Below are positions 1-8,155 of a stretch of 64,000 nucleotides of DNA, piece after piece (position 1 is the stretch's first letter; each line of letters starts with the position of its first letter). The stretch spans positions 2,730,581 through 2,794,580 of the forward strand of contig NZ_FOYW01000001.1 in assembly GCF_900115285.1 (NCBI RefSeq). Direction: 5' to 3'. The stretch comes from Marinobacter daqiaonensis (GTDB lineage Bacteria; Pseudomonadota; Gammaproteobacteria; Pseudomonadales; Oleiphilaceae). Below the pieces are notes generated by a model. The model made no database searches. It was not told the origin of the DNA and worked only from the letters and a program-made list of their open reading frames with translations. Made by a program: the position numbers and the translations under genes.

Positions 1-76
1 GGCGAGATCACCGCTCTGGATCTCGGAAGAGAAAGAATTCCTATGAAGGTGACAGTCTTTTCAGGAGCGCTCCGCC

Positions 77-1423
77 ATGACCGTGCAGTTCAGCCAACAA
101 CAGCTTGATAGCCTGACACGCCCCTTTGAACAGCGCGCTCTGGAGGCGCTCGCCAAAGGCGACCTGGATGCCGTCAGACACTGGCTGGATCAGATGGAGC
201 GGGGCCACGCCGGCCTTGATGCCCTGTCCGCCCACGCCCTGGCCCGGAAGATGGGCAAGCTGCGGCAGGATTTCGGTGAGACCGAGGCCCGCCGGTTGCT
301 GGAGGACATCGGACGTCAACTGATGAAAACCTGGCATGCCCAGTTGCGACAGGGCGATGAAAAACGCGCCTTCGCCGATCTGATCAGCATCTATCGCTAC
401 CAGGGGGATGCCCACCTCGCTCCCCTTCGGGAAACCGATGGCGAGGTCATTCTGGACCTGGAACCCTGTGGCAGCGGAGGCAAACTGGAGCGCCAGGGAC
501 TGGCGGATCGTCATCCGGACTGGTACGGACGCTGGAGTGACGGTGTAAGCACTTTCTGCCAGGGTTGCAAGGCCTGCCAGAACGCCCTCAATGAGTCCCT
601 TGGCGAGGACGTCTGGACTACTGAAAAGGGCGAGGGCGGCCACTGCCGGATGCGCTTCCGCAAGCTCAGCAGCAAGGGTGCCCGGCTGTTCACGGACCGG
701 GAACTTGAAACCCTATCTGAAACCCGGGTCCAACAGGCGCGAAACAGGCTGGACGCCGGAGATACGGATATCGAACCACTGCTGAAAGGACAGCGCAAGG
801 AATGGCAACCCTGGCACGACTTTGGCGTGGTATGGCTGGAGTACTTCTACGCCACGGCTCTCGAAAAGGGCGGCGCCGACTATCTGGATGAGATGCTGGC
901 GCAGACCTACGAACCGGCGTTTGACGCCGGTTTCCCCCATTACCGCGCCCTGAGCGATCAGGAGTTGCTGGAGGAGGTCGCCAAAACCTGGAACTATCAC
1001 TGTGCGGATTTCTCGGTCACGGAGGAAGACGACCGCTTCGTGTTCCACCTTGATCCCTGTGGAAGCGGTGGGCGCCTGTTCCGGGGCGAGATGTGGCGGG
1101 ACATGTTCCACTACGGTGAACCGCTTTCGCCGACCATGGAAGAGCCCCACAACATCAATTTCAATCGCCGCCAGGCGCCCACCTATTGCACCCACTGCGC
1201 GGCCTCCAACCGAGCCCAGTTGCGGGACGGTCCTGACGGATCCAATCCCCGGTTTTTTGTTATCGACGGGCACGTACAACAGATGCCGGGTCAGGCCTGC
1301 CGCCAGTTCAGCTACAAGAAAAATGCCGACCGGTCCGACATGGACCCTGCGCTTCCCGCTCAGATCGGTATCGACTGGACCAGCAAGCATCGGGCGATAC
1401 CCACCAGAAACCTGAAGGACTGA
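77..1423 (+). CDS. Unrecognised protein with two CGSGG / Cys-cluster modules
   Basis: I do not recognise a characterised family. The 448-residue protein carries two similar modules. Module 1 has Cys131 in PCGSGG, then Cys161, Cys164 and Cys167 (CxxCxxC) and Cys190. Module 2 has Cys328 in PCGSGG, Cys371 and Cys374 (CTHC) and Cys408. Each module could supply a four-Cys metal or Fe-S site (inference). The N-terminal ~115 residues look helical, and there is no signal peptide or membrane segment, so it is probably cytoplasmic. The start ATG follows AGGAGCGC. It ends 2 bp before the SDR at 1426, so the two are probably co-transcribed with the TRAP receptor at 2260. A redox or electron-transfer accessory role is possible but unproven. 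Confidence 0.8.
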   Translation: MTVQFSQQQLDSLTRPFEQRALEALAKGDLDAVRHWLDQMERGHAGLDALSAHALARKMGKLRQDFGETEARRLLEDIGRQLMKTWHAQLRQGDEKRAFADLISIYRYQGDAHLAPLRETDGEVILDLEPCGSGGKLERQGLADRHPDWYGRWSDGVSTFCQGCKACQNALNESLGEDVWTTEKGEGGHCRMRFRKLSSKGARLFTDRELETLSETRVQQARNRLDAGDTDIEPLLKGQRKEWQPWHDFGVVWLEYFYATALEKGGADYLDEMLAQTYEPAFDAGFPHYRALSDQELLEEVAKTWNYHCADFSVTEEDDRFVFHLDPCGSGGRLFRGEMWRDMFHYGEPLSPTMEEPHNINFNRRQAPTYCTHCAASNRAQLRDGPDGSNPRFFVIDGHVQQMPGQACRQFSYKKNADRSDMDPALPAQIGIDWTSKHRAIPTRNLKD

Positions 1424-1425
1424 CC

Positions 1426-2208
1426 ATGATGAGACTGGACGGGAAAACCGCCCTGATTACCGGCGCCTCAAGGGGGCTCGGGCGCGCTGCTGCCAACTAC
1501 CTGGCAGAGCTGGGGGCCGATATCGCCATCCTTGATGTTGACGAACAGGCTGCCGCCACCGTGGAAGAAGTACGGGCACTTGGCCGCAAGGCCGCCTACA
1601 GGCACGCCGATGTGGCTGATAACCAGGCCGTACGGGACGCGGTTGCCTCGGTAGAGGAGGAACTGGCGCCTATCGACATCCTGGTGAACAACGCCGGTAT
1701 CGTGAAAAACATCGCGCCCATCAGCCGTATGTCGCCGGACGCCTGGCAGAAAGAGCTGGGTGTCAATCTCAGCGGGCCCTTCAACCTGATCCAGGCCATT
1801 GCCCCGGGCATGGCCGAGCGCGGCTGGGGTCGCATTGTCAACATCTCCTCGGCGGCAGCCCGCGGAGGTCTGTACAACCAGGCAGGGTATGCTGCCACCA
1901 AGGCCGGGGTTTTGGGGCTCACCCAGAACGTTACCCTGGAATTCGCGGGCAGCGGCATCACCTGCAACGCCATCCTGCCAGGTGTCATCGGCACCGAGAA
2001 TGTCATGGCCATGCCACAGGAAATCTTCGACCAGGCGGTACGGCTGGTCCCCACCGGCCGTGTTGGTGATCCCCGGGAGGTGGCCCATCTGATCGCCTTT
2101 CTGTGCTCGGACCTGGCTGGCTATATCAACGGTGTCGACATCCTGATCGATGGCGGCGCTGCATTGAACACCGTGGTTCTGGGAAGCCGTAAAGCCCTGA
2201 AATCATGA
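1426..2208 (+). CDS. Short-chain dehydrogenase/reductase (FabG-like)
   Basis: Classical SDR of 260 residues, probably reducing or oxidising a hydroxy/keto group with NAD(P)(H). Visible motifs are the cofactor loop TGASRGLG (about residues 13-20), NNAG, the catalytic Ser in NISSAAA, and the YAATK Tyr-x3-Lys pair. The C-terminal GVDILIDGG is typical. There are two adjacent ATGs (1426 and 1429) and either could start. It begins 2 bp after the CGSGG protein and 51 bp before a TRAP receptor, so the three look like one operon. The substrate is not deducible; a 3-hydroxyacyl-CoA or a cyclic alcohol are both possible. Confidence 0.9.
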   Translation: MMRLDGKTALITGASRGLGRAAANYLAELGADIAILDVDEQAAATVEEVRALGRKAAYRHADVADNQAVRDAVASVEEELAPIDILVNNAGIVKNIAPISRMSPDAWQKELGVNLSGPFNLIQAIAPGMAERGWGRIVNISSAAARGGLYNQAGYAATKAGVLGLTQNVTLEFAGSGITCNAILPGVIGTENVMAMPQEIFDQAVRLVPTGRVGDPREVAHLIAFLCSDLAGYINGVDILIDGGAALNTVVLGSRKALKS

Positions 2209-2259
2209 CATCAGGGAACCGCGGCCTGCGGTAAAACAACGATAACAAGGAGGCACATC

Positions 2260-3420
2260 ATGCCTGCATCCCCCCGATTCCGAAAAGCACTGTTGCCGGT
2301 TGCACTGGCAGCCGGTCTGGCCGTTACCATGAGCGCTCAGGCGGAGGAACTCAGTTATGCGCTGGGCTTCCCGCCCAACTCCGCGGCCGATGACGCTGCC
2401 AAAACGTTTGCCGAGAAGCTGGAGCAGGAAACCGGTGGTGAGGTCACCGTCAAGCTCTATGCCATGTCACTGCTGAACCTGGCGGAAATGTCCGATGGCG
2501 TCCGGGACGGCATCGCCGATATCGGCAATGTGCTGACGCCCTACTTCCCCCGCCAGTATCCACACGCCAACATGGCCGCCGAACTGACCATGCTGCTGGC
2601 GCTGGATTCGAGAGCCAAAGGGCGTCAGGGCATGGCCTACGCCGGCGCCATGGGCGAGTTTCTGCTGCTGAACTGTGGTGACTGCACCGAGGATTTCATC
2701 GAACAGAGTCAGATCTATCTGCCCATGGGGGCAACGCCGGAATATCAGCTTCTGTGCACCAGTCCGATCAAGACCGCCGAGGACCTCAAGGGGAAACGGC
2801 TCCGGGTTGCCGGCGCGCAATGGTCCCGCTGGGCAGCACACTTCGGCGCGTCCGGCGTTTCCCTGTCCGGTAACGAGGTCTATGAGGCGCTGGAACAGGG
2901 TGTGGTGGACTGCACCATACAATCCAATCCGGAACTGGGGAATTTCGGGCTCAAGGACGTGGTTACGGACATAACCGTGGGTGTTCCCGGTGGTGTCTTC
3001 TCCGGGGGCTCACTGAGCGTCGGCCTGGCCCCCTGGCGGGATCTTTCCACCGAACACCGGGAAGATCTGCTCAAGGCCGCCAGTCACCTGATGGCGGACA
3101 TGACCTGGCGCTACCAGGTCTATGGTGACCGGGACTTCGAGGAAGCCAGGGAGAGTGGCGTGAATATCCACGAACCGTCCGAAGAACTGGTGCAGGCATC
3201 CAGGTCCTTCGTGGAACAGGACATCAAGGAGATCGCCAGGAACTACACCGAGCAGTATGGCATGACCAATGCCGACGACAAGATCGAAACCCTCCGACCC
3301 ATTGTCGAAAAATGGGTCCGGCTGATGGATACCGCAGACCTGTCTGACTCGGAAGACCTGGCCAATCTTTACTGGGAGGAGATTCTGTCGAAGGTCGACG
3401 TGGAGTCGTATGGCCTGTAG
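2260..3420 (+). CDS. TRAP transporter solute-binding protein (DctP family), copy 1
   Basis: Periplasmic receptor of a TRAP importer, 386 residues. It has a Sec signal peptide with likely cleavage after SAQA (residue 28). The family core is present, including the GVRDGIADIG region and the RVAGAQWSRWA segment around the usual substrate-carboxylate Arg. It is a paralogue of the proteins at 38650 and 60228. All three share Cys139, Cys142, Cys166 and Cys218 (numbering of this copy) with identical spacing. The start has a strong AAGGAGG site. No DctQ/DctM genes are adjacent, so it may dock on the membrane pair at 36695-38562 (inference). The ligand is probably an organic acid. Confidence 0.92.
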   Translation: MPASPRFRKALLPVALAAGLAVTMSAQAEELSYALGFPPNSAADDAAKTFAEKLEQETGGEVTVKLYAMSLLNLAEMSDGVRDGIADIGNVLTPYFPRQYPHANMAAELTMLLALDSRAKGRQGMAYAGAMGEFLLLNCGDCTEDFIEQSQIYLPMGATPEYQLLCTSPIKTAEDLKGKRLRVAGAQWSRWAAHFGASGVSLSGNEVYEALEQGVVDCTIQSNPELGNFGLKDVVTDITVGVPGGVFSGGSLSVGLAPWRDLSTEHREDLLKAASHLMADMTWRYQVYGDRDFEEARESGVNIHEPSEELVQASRSFVEQDIKEIARNYTEQYGMTNADDKIETLRPIVEKWVRLMDTADLSDSEDLANLYWEEILSKVDVESYGL

Positions 3421-3430
3421 ATGAGTAACG

Positions 3431-3459
3431 GCGGGCCCGTGCAAAGCGCACTGGCCCGC
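3431..3459. terminator. Hairpin between convergent genes
   Basis: GCGGGCC (3431-3437) pairs with GGCCCGC (3453-3459). It lies between the convergent TRAP receptor (ends 3420) and SDR (ends 3485). There is no T-run on either side, so terminator function is inferred from position. Confidence 0.45.
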
Positions 3460-3484
3460 ACGGCCTCATTGTGATCTCCCTGCC

Positions 3485-4252
3485 TCAATCAGCCCTGGCG
3501 TGCAGCCGCTGCATGCCCCGCAGCCAACGGTCAATATCCTCGGACTTGGCGCGGTAGTAGGTCAGCACTTCCTGGTGTGGCAGAATCAGGAACCGTTCCT
3601 CCCGCAATCCCTCCACCACCACCCGGGCCACCTCGTCCGGCGTCAGTTCGTGACCGCCTGACATCAGTTCCCGCCTCACATCGGAAACGCTGTTCAGCAT
3701 CGGTGTGTCAACGGCGCCCGGGCACAGACAGCTCACCCCGATGCCGCGGGCACCATAGGTAATGGAGAGCCATTCAGAGAAACTGACCGCGGCATGCTTG
3801 GTAACGGCATAGGATGCGTCGAACTGCGACAGCAGTCCCGCCGCCGAAGCCGTTTGCAGCAGATAGCCGTGGCCCCGTGCCAGCATGCGGGGGACAAGGG
3901 CGCGTGCGGCATAGACATGGGCCATGACATTGATATCCCAGGTGCGTCGCCACTGCTCATCCGGCAGCTCGATGCCACCGGCAACAGCGATTCCCGCGTT
4001 GGAACAGAACAGGTCTACCGGCCCATAGTGGTCAGTGGTCTCGTCGACCAGTCCCACGATATCCGCCTCGACACCGACGTCCACCTGCAAGGCCAGGCCC
4101 GCGATTTCCGCAGCCACCCGTCGTGCCGCCTCGATATCCAGGTCGGCAACCACCACACCCCTGGCGCCTTCGGCGGCGAAACGCAGGGCCATGCTTCGCC
4201 CTATGCCACTGCCACCGCCGGTGACAACGACAACCTTATCCCTTACCTCCAC
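3485..4252 (-). CDS. Short-chain dehydrogenase/reductase
   Basis: SDR of 255 residues with the cofactor loop TGGGSGIG (residues 11-18), NAGIA, and a catalytic Ser ... YAVTK set. The C-terminal ~40 residues (RFLILPHQEVLTYY region) extend beyond the minimal fold and resemble SDRs annotated as acyl or retinol-type dehydrogenases. It is the last gene of a minus-strand operon and begins 3 bp after the quinone-oxidoreductase-like gene stops. In atu clusters of Pseudomonas, SDRs (AtuB, AtuG) accompany citronellol/geraniol breakdown, so an alcohol- or 3-hydroxyacyl-CoA dehydrogenase role is plausible; which one cannot be told. Confidence 0.9.
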   Translation of the reverse strand: MEVRDKVVVVTGGGSGIGRSMALRFAAEGARGVVVADLDIEAARRVAAEIAGLALQVDVGVEADIVGLVDETTDHYGPVDLFCSNAGIAVAGGIELPDEQWRRTWDINVMAHVYAARALVPRMLARGHGYLLQTASAAGLLSQFDASYAVTKHAAVSFSEWLSITYGARGIGVSCLCPGAVDTPMLNSVSDVRRELMSGGHELTPDEVARVVVEGLREERFLILPHQEVLTYYRAKSEDIDRWLRGMQRLHARAD

Positions 4253-4255
4253 GGT

Positions 4256-5251
4256 TCATCCCCCGTCCCGGCCAAGCCCGGTATAGACAATCAGCTTGCC
4301 GGTGGCCCGCCGCTCCTTCAGATCGATCAGCGCCCGGGCCGTCTCTTCCAGGGGATAGCGGGCCGTGATCCGGGGCTTGATGCGGCCCTCGGCGAGCCAG
4401 TCGGTCAACTCGCCCATCAGCTCACGGAAACGCGCCGGTTCCTTCTCCTGAAAGGCGCCGTAGAACACACCGACAATGGCGCATCCTTTCAGCAAGGGAA
4501 GGTTCAGGGGCAGCCTGGGGATCTCACCCGCGGTAAAGCCGATCACCAGGTAGCGGCCGTTCCAGGCCATGCCCCTCAGGGCGGGTTCGCTGTACTCACC
4601 GCCGACCGGATCGTAGACCACATCGACGCCCCGGCCATCGGTCAGTTCCCTGATGCGTTCCCTAAGGCTGTCCTGGCTGTAGTTGATGGTCTCATCCGCA
4701 CCGTGCTGCCGGCAGACCTCGAGTTTTTCATCGGTGGACGCGGCGGCAATTACATGGGCGCCCATTACCTTGCCCAGCTCGATCGCGGCCAGCCCGGTGC
4801 CGCCCGCGGCGCCCAGTGCCAGCAGGGTTTCACCGGGCTGCAGGCGAGCCCTGTCCTCGAGCGCATAGTGGGTGGTGCCGTAGGTGATAACCAGGGCGGC
4901 GCCGGCATCCATGCTTACAGGGTCCGGCAGTCGCACCACCTTGCGTGCGCTGACCGGCGTTTCTTCGGCGAAGCCACCCCAGCCGGGTATGCCGATGACC
5001 CGGTCTCCGGGAGCGAACCCCTCGACGCCTTTTCCCACCGACTTGATGGTTCCGGCCACCTCTCCCCCGGGAACAAAGGGAAAAGCCCTCTTGAACTGGT
5101 ACTTGCCCTCAATGATCAGCGTATCGGGAAAGTTTGCGGCACAGGAATGGACCGAGATGATTACCTCCCCCTCGGCCGGTTCCAGGGAGGGTATGTCTTC
5201 TACCGCCAGCGATTCTGGTGGGCCATACTGCCTGCATAGAACAGCCTTCAT
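4256..5251 (-). CDS. NADPH:quinone oxidoreductase / enoyl reductase, zinc-free MDR family
   Basis: Medium-chain dehydrogenase/reductase of 331 residues, probably NADPH-dependent, reducing a quinone or an activated double bond. It has the GroES-like N-terminal domain (GGEVAGTIKSVGKGVEGF) and a Rossmann fold with LGAAGGTGLAA (AxxGxxG). No Cys/His zinc-ligand set is seen. I chose the start at MKAVLCRQYG, which has AGAGGAAG upstream; an ATG 12 codons earlier would overlap the hydratase gene. It is tightly packed between the hydratase (5272) and the SDR (4252). In this context it could reduce an alpha,beta-unsaturated acyl-CoA or terpenoid aldehyde (inference). Confidence 0.9.
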   Translation of the reverse strand: MKAVLCRQYGPPESLAVEDIPSLEPAEGEVIISVHSCAANFPDTLIIEGKYQFKRAFPFVPGGEVAGTIKSVGKGVEGFAPGDRVIGIPGWGGFAEETPVSARKVVRLPDPVSMDAGAALVITYGTTHYALEDRARLQPGETLLALGAAGGTGLAAIELGKVMGAHVIAAASTDEKLEVCRQHGADETINYSQDSLRERIRELTDGRGVDVVYDPVGGEYSEPALRGMAWNGRYLVIGFTAGEIPRLPLNLPLLKGCAIVGVFYGAFQEKEPARFRELMGELTDWLAEGRIKPRITARYPLEETARALIDLKERRATGKLIVYTGLGRDGG

Positions 5252-5271
5252 ATCGGGCACTTCCTCTGTCG

Positions 5272-6066
5272 TCAGCGTCCCGGCCATTCCGGTGCGCGTT
5301 TTTCATTGAACGCCGCCATACCCTCTTTGGCGTCCTCCGTCAGAGCCATGGTGGCCAGCTGGGTTTCGGTATAGGCAATGGCCTGCTCGAAGCTCATGTC
5401 CTCGATGGCCTTCATGGCGTACTTGCCACGGCGGATGGCGGTGGGAGACCGGTCCGTCAGTCGACTGATCAGCCAGTCCACCTTGGCGTCCAGTTCCTGA
5501 GGCGCCACGACGTGGTTCAGCAGGCCATGCTGCAGGGCCTCGGCGGCAGTAAAGGGCTCACCGGTGAGGGTCCATTCCCGCAGGACACGGCGGGGCACCA
5601 GGCGTTGCATCAGGCTGAGCACCTGCATGGGGAAGAGCCCAACCTTGACTTCTGGTAGCCCGAATTTCACCTCGTTGTGGGCCACCGCCATGTCACCCAT
5701 ACAGAGCAGGCCCATGCCGCCGGCCATGCAGATTCCGTTCACCCGCACAATACAGGGGGTGGTGGTGTTGACCGCGAGCCGGAACAGGTCGGCGTACTCC
5801 GCATTGGGCTTTGAATAGTCGAAAGCGAATCCCTGGCCCGGCTGCAGATCACCGCCGGCACAGAAGGCCTTTTCGCCGGCAGCGGTGAGCACGATTACCC
5901 GGATCTCCGGGTCGGACTCCGCCTTCAGGTAACCTTCACGGATACGGGCGATGACGTCATTGTTAATGGCATTGCGCTTTTCCGGTCGGTTGATGGTAAT
6001 CCACAGGGCCGGCCCCCGCTGCTCCAGTAGGACGGTCTGATTTTCGGTACCGGATGGTGCTGACAT
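5272..6066 (-). CDS. Enoyl-CoA hydratase/isomerase (AtuE-like position)
   Basis: Crotonase-fold protein of 264 residues. Oxyanion-hole segments are KAFCAGGDL and CMAGGMGLL, and GLPEVKVGLFP carries a probable catalytic Glu. The start at 6066 has an AGGAG site; the frame is open further upstream but would run into the carboxylase gene. It starts 13 bp after the biotin-carboxylase gene stops. In the atu pathway the hydratase following geranyl-CoA carboxylase (AtuE, isohexenylglutaconyl-CoA hydratase) adds water to the carboxylated product, and in leucine breakdown the equivalent is LiuC. The presence of AtuA nearby favours the terpene version (inference). Confidence 0.9.
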   Translation of the reverse strand: MSAPSGTENQTVLLEQRGPALWITINRPEKRNAINNDVIARIREGYLKAESDPEIRVIVLTAAGEKAFCAGGDLQPGQGFAFDYSKPNAEYADLFRLAVNTTTPCIVRVNGICMAGGMGLLCMGDMAVAHNEVKFGLPEVKVGLFPMQVLSLMQRLVPRRVLREWTLTGEPFTAAEALQHGLLNHVVAPQELDAKVDWLISRLTDRSPTAIRRGKYAMKAIEDMSFEQAIAYTETQLATMALTEDAKEGMAAFNEKRAPEWPGR

Positions 6067-6079
6067 GATCTGCTCCTGT

Positions 6080-8086
6080 TTATCCTTCGTTTTTCGCGGG
6101 GGCCTCATTCTCAGGTGTTATTTCTGCCACCACCCTGCCGGCAGTTACCTGCTCCCCTTCGCTGACCGTGAGTGAGGTGAGGGTGCCGGCAACCGTCGCC
6201 GTATGGACATGCTCCATCTTCATGGCCTCCAGCACAATAATCGGCTGGCCCGCCTCCACGGCATCGCCCTCGCTGGCATGCAGGGCGACGACACGCCCGT
6301 TCATGGACGCACGGATGATCCCGTCACCGGCTTCATCGCCTGCGGTGGCCGCCTCGTGGGTATGATCGTCCACCCGGTAGGACTGACCCCGGTAACGCAG
6401 ATAGAGCCGGCTGCCTTCGCGAACCAGGTCCGCAGTCTCTGAAAGGCCCTGGCAACCGAACCGAACCTGGCTGCCGTTGACGGCATCCAGCGTCAGTTCG
6501 GTGCTGTCGTCATTCAACTGCACCTGGAAACAACCGTTACCCTGATTGCTTACCCGGGCGTCCGCTGCCTCGCCATCCACACTGAAGCGGAAGATGATAG
6601 GCAAACGGTGAGTGATGGTGCTGATGGAACCACCGTAAACGCCCCAGGCATCGGTGGTGTACAGCAATACGGCCGCCAGCAGCCGGGCACGGGCATCGAT
6701 GCCTTTGTCCCGCGCCAGCAGTTCGTCCTGATGGTTCGCCACAAAAGCCGTGGTGGCTTCCCCGCGGATGAAGGTGGGATGCTCCAGGCAGGCACGCAGG
6801 AAGGCCTGGTTGGTTTCCACTCCCAGGGCGGTGGCATCCTGCAGGCCACTCACCAGACGTCGCCGTGCTTCTTCCCGGTCTGCGCCGGTGCTGATCAGCT
6901 TGGCAATCATGGAGTCGTAGAAGGGTGGTATCTCGGAGCCCGTCTCCACCGCATCCTCCACTCGCAGGGTGGATGGCATATGCCACAGGGCCATCGTGCC
7001 GCTCTGGGGCATGAAACCTTCGCTGGGGCTTTCCGCGCAGAGACGCACTTCAATGGAATGGCCTTTCAGAACGATGTCGTCCTGGTCCAGGGGCAGCGGC
7101 TGGCCGGCTGCAACCCGGAGTTGCAGCTCCACCAGGTCCAGGCCGGTAATGGACTCGGTCACCGGGTGCTCTACCTGGAGGCGGGTGTTCATTTCCATGA
7201 AATAGAAGTTACCGTCCTGGTCCAGCAGGAATTCCAGGGTACCGGCCCCTTCATAGTTGATGGCCTTGACGGCGGCCACGGCGGTTTCACCCATCCGGGC
7301 GCGCAGTTCCGGAGACACCGCCGGAGAGGGCGCCTCCTCCACCACCTTCTGGTGGCGACGCTGAATGGAACAGTCACGCTCGCCGATATAGACCGCGTTG
7401 CCGTAGCGATCCGCCATCACCTGGATCTCGATATGACGGGGGTTGATGATGGCCCGCTCCAGGATCACCTCCGGGTCGCCAAAGGCGCTTTCCGCCTCCG
7501 ACCGGGCACTGCCCAGGGCGGCGGGAAAGTCTTCCGCGGTCTCCACCAGCCGCATGCCCCGGCCACCGCCACCGGCGGTGGCCTTGATCATCACCGGAAA
7601 GCCGACCTCGTCCGCTTCGCGGATCAGCCGGTCCTCACTCTGATCCTCGCCCTGGTAACCGGGCACGCAGGGCACCCCGGCGTCCATCATCAGCCGCTTG
7701 GCGCCTGCCTTGTGACCCATGGCCACGATGGATTCGGCCGACGGGCCGATGAACACGAGACCGGCTTCCCTGCAGGCCCGGGGCAGTTCCGGGTTCTCCG
7801 CCAGGAAACCATAACCCGGGTGGATGGCATCGGCTCCGCTGAGCCGGGCCGCCTCGATGATCCGGTCGATGCGGAGATAGGAATCGGCTGGCAGGTCGCC
7901 GCCAATGGCCACGGCCTGGTCGGCGGCCCGGACGTGGCGGGCATTGCGGTCGGCGGTGGAATATACCGCCACGGTACGGTAGCCCAGGTCACGGGCGGAG
8001 CGGATGACGCGGAGCGCAATCTCGCCCCGGTTGGCCACCAGCACCTTGCTGAAGGGAGTCGGTTGATTCGCTGTTGTCGTGGTCAT
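6080..8086 (-). CDS. Acyl-CoA carboxylase alpha subunit: biotin carboxylase plus BCCP (AtuF/LiuD type)
   Basis: ATP-dependent biotin carboxylase subunit, 668 residues, the usual length for methylcrotonyl- or geranyl-CoA carboxylase alpha chains. Order: biotin-carboxylase N-terminal domain (VLVANRGEIALRVI), ATP-grasp with the Gly-rich loop KATAGGGGRGM, C-terminal BC domain, a linker, and a biotinyl domain with EAMKM (biotinylated Lys about residue 623). It pairs with the carboxyltransferase gene 69 bp upstream. Context (AtuA, citronellyl-CoA-type dehydrogenase) suggests carboxylation of geranyl-CoA or another beta-methyl enoyl-CoA; methylcrotonyl-CoA from leucine is the main alternative. Confidence 0.93.
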   Translation of the reverse strand: MTTTTANQPTPFSKVLVANRGEIALRVIRSARDLGYRTVAVYSTADRNARHVRAADQAVAIGGDLPADSYLRIDRIIEAARLSGADAIHPGYGFLAENPELPRACREAGLVFIGPSAESIVAMGHKAGAKRLMMDAGVPCVPGYQGEDQSEDRLIREADEVGFPVMIKATAGGGGRGMRLVETAEDFPAALGSARSEAESAFGDPEVILERAIINPRHIEIQVMADRYGNAVYIGERDCSIQRRHQKVVEEAPSPAVSPELRARMGETAVAAVKAINYEGAGTLEFLLDQDGNFYFMEMNTRLQVEHPVTESITGLDLVELQLRVAAGQPLPLDQDDIVLKGHSIEVRLCAESPSEGFMPQSGTMALWHMPSTLRVEDAVETGSEIPPFYDSMIAKLISTGADREEARRRLVSGLQDATALGVETNQAFLRACLEHPTFIRGEATTAFVANHQDELLARDKGIDARARLLAAVLLYTTDAWGVYGGSISTITHRLPIIFRFSVDGEAADARVSNQGNGCFQVQLNDDSTELTLDAVNGSQVRFGCQGLSETADLVREGSRLYLRYRGQSYRVDDHTHEAATAGDEAGDGIIRASMNGRVVALHASEGDAVEAGQPIIVLEAMKMEHVHTATVAGTLTSLTVSEGEQVTAGRVVAEITPENEAPAKNEG

Positions 8087-8155
8087 GATGGTCAGACACC
8101 GTTCTCATTCTTGGGACAGCCGGCCATGCCGGCCAGGCTCCGGGAATCCGCTGGA

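Noticed and set aside
3794..5239. A 481-codon plus-strand frame across the SDR and quinone-reductase genes
   Set aside because: Antisense shadow spanning two real genes and their junction; no domain, no ribosome site.
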